This document shows positions 11,033 to 13,889 of a DNA stretch of 13,889 nt, one piece after another. How positions within the stretch are numbered: the stretch's first letter is position 1; the number at the start of each line of letters is the position of its first letter. The DNA comes from JBAROU01 sp049642385. GTDB taxonomy: Bacteria; Chloroflexota; Dehalococcoidia; DSTF01; RBG-16-68-14. The notes below the pieces were generated by a model that saw nothing but the letters and a program-made list of their open reading frames with translations, ran no database searches and had not been told where the DNA came from. The stretch lies in the NCBI GenBank assembly GCA_049642385.1, contig JBAROU010000257.1:1-13889 (forward strand), read 5' to 3'. Position numbers and translations under genes: made by a program.

Positions 11033-12532
11033 ATGACCAAACAGGATTCACCTTTGCCAAAGACCCCTGGCGCGGGCGGCGACACGGTGGTGCACGCCCT
11101 TCACATCGATCAAACGGAGCACCCAGGCGCGCCGGATCCGCCCAACAAGGATCTGACCCGAAGCACGACACTGTACATTGCGATCGTCACGTTGCTGGCG
11201 GGACTGTGCGTCGCCTACTTTGCTCCTGCCATGTCGACCGACGGGTGGCCAGGCTTCGTGACGCTGATCGTGCTCGCAATCGTCTTTGAGCGCATCGGCG
11301 TCACCATCTACGGTGAAACGCAGATTTCCGCTGGCGTTGTTGCCATCTTTGCGATTGCCATTCTGTATGGCACACCAGGCGCTGCGATTGCCGCCCCGGT
11401 CGTCGTCTTAGCATCAGATATCTTCACGACAAGCAGCTGGTACCGGCGGCTCTTCAATCAAGGCGCGTATACATTGACCAATATCAGCGCTGCGCTGGTC
11501 TTTCACGCGCTCATTCCAACCGATGACAGCGTTACTATCTGGTGGGTACCCGCCGTCCTGCTAGCCGCCGTCGTCAACTACATAGCAAGCGTTGTGCTTG
11601 TTGGCGCAGCCGTTAGCATCAGCACCAAGGAACGCTTTTTCACCGTGTGGCGTGAGGAGCATCAATGGCTCTTCCCGTACTACGTCGTATTTGGCCTCCT
11701 TGGTGTCGCGCTCGCGACGGCCTACCTCGCGCTCGGCATCCCTGGCATCCTTGCGTTCGTGGCGCCCCCACTTATGATGCGTTTCGCGCTGCATCAGTAC
11801 GTGATCAAGACTGAGCAGACAGTGATCGAGCTCAAGCAGAAGAACACGGAGCTCAATAGCGCCAACCGAGACACTACCATGATGGCGCAGCGCCTCACCG
11901 AGACCTATAACGGCACACTCGAAGCACTCGTGCTTGCGCTCGATGCTCGCGATCGTGAAACGAAGGGGCATTCGTTGCGCGTGACAGAGTACGCGATGGC
12001 AATCGCTCGGCACATAGGCGTCGACGAGAGCACGCAAGAGTGGGTAGATCTGCAACGCGGCGCGCTACTGCACGACGTCGGTAAGATCGGCGTGCCCGAT
12101 TACATCTTGCACAAGCCTGGTCCGCTTACGCCCGAAGAGTGGGACGAAATGAAGCGGCACCCGCGAATCGGGCAGGAGATGCTCCACGACATCGCGTTCC
12201 TCGCGGGGGCGGCGGCGATCGTCCACGCTCACCACGAGCGCTTCGACGGCAAGGGCTACCCGCGCGGACTGAGCGGTGACGAGATCCCGCTCGGCGCCCG
12301 CATTTTCACGGTGTGCGACGCCTTCGACGCGATGACCTCTGACAGGCCGTACCGGAAGGCCCTGCCGGTAGAAGTCGCCCGCGACGAGATGCTACGAAAC
12401 AGCGGCACTCAATTCGATCCGGAGGTAGTGCAGACCTTCCTGCTTATCTTTGACGAGCTTGTGGAGAAGGCGGCCACGGCCGATCGTGAAGGCGAGCACG
12501 AGGAATCCCGGTTGCACGCCCGAGCGGCGTAG
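11033..12532 (+). CDS. Membrane-anchored HD-GYP domain protein (probable c-di-GMP phosphodiesterase)
   Basis: 499 aa. Residues 1-43 are polar and probably disordered. Residues ~44-252 hold about six or seven hydrophobic helices (44-66, 75-91, 98-130, 147-163, 172-196, 213-252), a MASE-like membrane sensor. A short coiled-coil linker spans 258-292. The HD-GYP domain is ~295-480 with the expected residues: GHSLRVT H313, LLHDVGKIG with H347-D348 and K351, H376 in KRHPRIG, HAHHERFDGKGYP with H400-H401 and GYP at 408-410, and D429 in CDAFDAMTSDRPYR. Such enzymes hydrolyse c-di-GMP to pGpG or GMP. With the riboswitch-controlled sigma gene upstream, a feedback role is likely. The ATG lacks a well-placed Shine-Dalgarno (AGGAGG at 10997-11002 is 30 bases away), so the start is less certain than the gene. 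Confidence 0.93.
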   Translation: MTKQDSPLPKTPGAGGDTVVHALHIDQTEHPGAPDPPNKDLTRSTTLYIAIVTLLAGLCVAYFAPAMSTDGWPGFVTLIVLAIVFERIGVTIYGETQISAGVVAIFAIAILYGTPGAAIAAPVVVLASDIFTTSSWYRRLFNQGAYTLTNISAALVFHALIPTDDSVTIWWVPAVLLAAVVNYIASVVLVGAAVSISTKERFFTVWREEHQWLFPYYVVFGLLGVALATAYLALGIPGILAFVAPPLMMRFALHQYVIKTEQTVIELKQKNTELNSANRDTTMMAQRLTETYNGTLEALVLALDARDRETKGHSLRVTEYAMAIARHIGVDESTQEWVDLQRGALLHDVGKIGVPDYILHKPGPLTPEEWDEMKRHPRIGQEMLHDIAFLAGAAAIVHAHHERFDGKGYPRGLSGDEIPLGARIFTVCDAFDAMTSDRPYRKALPVEVARDEMLRNSGTQFDPEVVQTFLLIFDELVEKAATADREGEHEESRLHARAA

Positions 12533-12549
12533 CGCACCGATAAAAACAA

Positions 12550-12580
12550 GGCAGCGCGGCCGTGTGATGGCCGCGCTGTC
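12550..12580. terminator. Bidirectional hairpin terminator; T-run on the minus strand
   Basis: A 12-bp stem (GGCAGCGCGGCC / GGCCGCGCTGTC, one G-T pair, 7-base loop) lies 17 bases past the HD-GYP stop. On the minus strand it is followed by CTTGTTTTTATC, a good intrinsic-terminator tail, so it also stops transcripts coming from the 32-aa gene and nuoN. Confidence 0.8.
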
Positions 12581-12604
12581 TCAGACGATGGGACCAGCGG
12601 GGTT

Positions 12605-12637
12605 ACCGACCTAAGACCGTTATAACCTGAGGTCGGT
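12605..12637 (-). terminator. Inverted repeat downstream of the 32-aa gene
   Basis: A perfect 8-bp inverted repeat (ACCGACCT / AGGTCGGT) with a 17-base loop, 9 bases past the stop of the 32-aa gene. There is no T-run of its own. It may be a weak terminator in front of the stronger one, or a protein-binding site. Confidence 0.35.
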
Positions 12638-12646
12638 CAGTGGAGT

Positions 12647-12745
12647 TCAGCCGCGCCACTTAAGGCCGAGGATGGTGGGTGCGTACGGAGCCGCGGCAGC
12701 CGCCACGAACATCGCGACAGCCAGACCAGTCCACAGTAGCTTCAT
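12647..12745 (-). CDS. 32-aa single-helix membrane peptide
   Basis: Translation is MKLLWTGLAVAMFVAA, then AAAPYAPTILGLKWRG, then TGA. It has one hydrophobic helix (residues 3-19) with an N-terminal Lys and a C-terminal K-W-R. It could be a small membrane protein or a short exported peptide with a signal-like start. Evidence that it is real: Shine-Dalgarno AAGGAGGG 8 bases before the ATG, a TTGACA-N17-TAGAAA promoter at 12818-12846 giving a leader of about 65 bases, and terminator-like structures after the stop. It resembles no family I know. It is separate from nuoN upstream on the same strand. Confidence 0.65.
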   Translation of the reverse strand: MKLLWTGLAVAMFVAAAAAPYAPTILGLKWRG

Positions 12746-12817
12746 GCTCCCTGCCCTCCTTCCATGGAATGCCTGTGGCTGGCCCCATCTGGGGGAACTT
12801 AGCCTATTGGCAAGTCG

Positions 12818-12846
12818 TTTCTATCAGGGTAAGACACCTTTGTCAA
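12818..12846 (-). promoter_or_regulatory. Housekeeping (sigma-70/sigma-A-type) promoter for the 32-aa gene
   Basis: On the minus strand, a perfect -35 TTGACA (12841-12846), a 17-base spacer and -10 TAGAAA (12818-12823; 4/6 to TATAAT). It points at the 32-aa gene, and no other gene lies within its reach before the terminators. Confidence 0.7.
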
Positions 12847-12874
12847 CCGCCATCTTGCCTATGTGGGATGCACG

Positions 12875-12902
12875 CGAAGCAGAAGTCTAGCTTTGCGCTT
12901 CG
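12875..12902 (-). terminator. Imperfect hairpin after nuoN
   Basis: CGAAGC/GCTTCG-type arms with an interrupted inner AAG/CTT pair lie 28 bases past the nuoN stop on the minus strand. It has no T-run. This is the only candidate terminator for nuoN before the 32-aa gene promoter. Confidence 0.3.
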
Positions 12903-12929
12903 GTTTACGACATAAGACGCTAACGAACG

Positions 12930-13889
12930 CTAGCTGAAGACGCTGACCGCGCGCTGCGCAGCATCGAAGAGCGGCGTCGGAACAATGCCAAGCACCAGCA
13001 CGCCCAAGCCGGTCATGGCGAGCGCCGCTGCCTGCCACGGCCCCGGCATGAACGGCGCCTCGTCGGGCGCGGAGCGCAGGTACATCCGGGCGACGACCCG
13101 CAAGTAGTAGTACGCCGAGATCGCCGTGTTCAACACGCCAACGATCACGAGCCAGACCAGGCCACTGCGAACGGCCGCGTTGAAGATCAAGAGTTTCCCA
13201 ACGAAGCCAACCGTCGGCGGCAGGCCTGTGAGCGAGAGCAAGCAGAAGGCCAGCACCGCTGCGGGGAACGGCGACCGCCGCCCCATCCCTGCGTAGTCTG
13301 CGATCGAATCGGAGCCGGTGCGCTGCGAGATCGCTAGGACGGCGAAGAACGCACCAAGGTTTGTGAAGACGTACGTCGCCAGGAAGAACGTCACGGCGCT
13401 TGCCCCCAGGGCCACGCCTTGGTCCGACGCGCTGATCGCGGCGAGCCCGATGGCGAGGTTCCCCGCCTGCGCGATGGAGCTGTACCCTAACAGGCGTTTT
13501 ATGTTCGATTGACGCAGCGCCATCACATTGCCAACGGTCATCGAGATCGCGGCAAACGCGGCGAAGACGTTCGACCAGTCGCTATTGATGAACGTTTCCG
13601 CACCGAAGCCCTCGTAGAAGATGCGCAGCACGACCGCGAAGCCTGCCGCCTTACTGCCCACCGAGAGGAACGCCGCGACGGGCGTCGCCGCGCCTTCGTA
13701 GATATCCGGCACCCACATTTGGAATGGCACCAGCGCCATCTTGAAGCTGAACCCCGCCGCCAGCAGCACGATCGCCGCGATGAGCGCCGCGCGGGTATCG
13801 GGGTCACCCTGGGATACGAGCGAGGCGATGCTTGGTCCACCATCGGGTGCGACGAGCTTCGTCGTGCCGGCAATTCCGAAGAGGAACGC
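12930..13889 (-). CDS. nuoN: NADH-quinone oxidoreductase subunit N, C-terminal ~319 residues (5' end outside window)
   Basis: The frame is open to the right edge: before the GTG at 13769 it reads AFLFGIAGTTKL and onwards, the normal NuoN Y/F-G-x-x-G-T-T segment, so that GTG is internal. Next come AAGFSFKMALVPFQMWVPDIYEGAATPV and FLSVGSKAAGF, the conserved proton-antiporter core with the buried lysines, then LLGYSSIAQAGN, SLTGLPPTVGFVGKL and the final helices. NuoN is one of the three antiporter-like subunits in the membrane arm of complex I and helps couple NADH:quinone electron transfer to proton pumping. Many hydrophobic helices fit this. It is usually the last gene of the nuo operon, which agrees with the lack of a following nuo gene and a hairpin downstream. 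Confidence 0.95.
   Translation of the reverse strand, partial: AFLFGIAGTTKLVAPDGGPSIASLVSQGDPDTRAALIAAIVLLAAGFSFKMALVPFQMWVPDIYEGAATPVAAFLSVGSKAAGFAVVLRIFYEGFGAETFINSDWSNVFAAFAAISMTVGNVMALRQSNIKRLLGYSSIAQAGNLAIGLAAISASDQGVALGASAVTFFLATYVFTNLGAFFAVLAISQRTGSDSIADYAGMGRRSPFPAAVLAFCLLSLTGLPPTVGFVGKLLIFNAAVRSGLVWLVIVGVLNTAISAYYYLRVVARMYLRSAPDEAPFMPGPWQAAALAMTGLGVLVLGIVPTPLFDAAQRAVSVFS

Noticed and set aside
12536..12543. ACCGATAA on the plus strand after the HD-GYP stop
   Set aside because: No -35 match at 11 bases and no plus-strand gene downstream; it belongs to the terminator's T-run region read from the other strand.
12672..12915. Plus-strand 72- and 78-codon frames near 12.7-12.9 kb
   Set aside because: No Shine-Dalgarno or promoter; the minus strand here carries a better supported small gene.
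13690..13740. PFQ instead of PFH in the conserved NuoN segment
   Set aside because: I recall Gln at this place in many bacterial NuoN proteins, so it is ordinary variation.

Overview
This is a high-GC (about 60-65% by eye) bacterial chromosomal segment with short gaps, several 4-bp start/stop overlaps and no sign of plasmid, phage or transposon. The mix of a GlcE/GlcF glycolate oxidase, NuoN, a FliA/WhiG-type sigma factor with no flagellar gene nearby, and an LPxTG-anchored surface protein suggests a monoderm-like lineage such as Chloroflexota, or possibly Actinomycetota. That placement is an inference and is not secure.

Left third: a plus-strand operon (glcE 3' end, glcF, a two-helix membrane protein, a nucleoside phosphorylase) with ATGA overlaps ends at two related hairpins. 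It converges on a minus-strand series: an LPxTG surface protein (start 7617), a 370-aa lipocalin-like protein, a 527-aa phosphotransferase-like/P-loop kinase fusion, and a GNAT acetyltransferase broken by a one-base frameshift. Centre: an alpha/beta hydrolase (+) and a SAM methyltransferase (-) converge and share their stop codons.

The most interesting part is 7.6-12.5 kb. A class I cyclic-di-GMP riboswitch (GEMM-I) lies at 10034-10119, in the leader of a FliA/WhiG-type sigma factor gene (10228-10950). The next gene is a membrane-anchored HD-GYP protein, the family that degrades c-di-GMP. Three places in the window carry a FliA/WhiG-type promoter (TAAAGTTT-N11-GCCGATAA) with the exact 11-base spacer. 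One is in front of the HD-GYP gene. The other two are in front of a 78-aa ORF and the LPxTG surface-protein gene just downstream of it. I read this as a local circuit: c-di-GMP senses through the riboswitch, the riboswitch sets sigma-factor level, and the sigma factor drives a surface protein and a c-di-GMP phosphodiesterase that feeds back on the signal.

Right end: a 32-aa membrane peptide gene (12647-12745, -), with its own TTGACA-N17-TAGAAA promoter and strong Shine-Dalgarno, lies between the HD-GYP gene and the 3' part of nuoN (-), which runs off the window.
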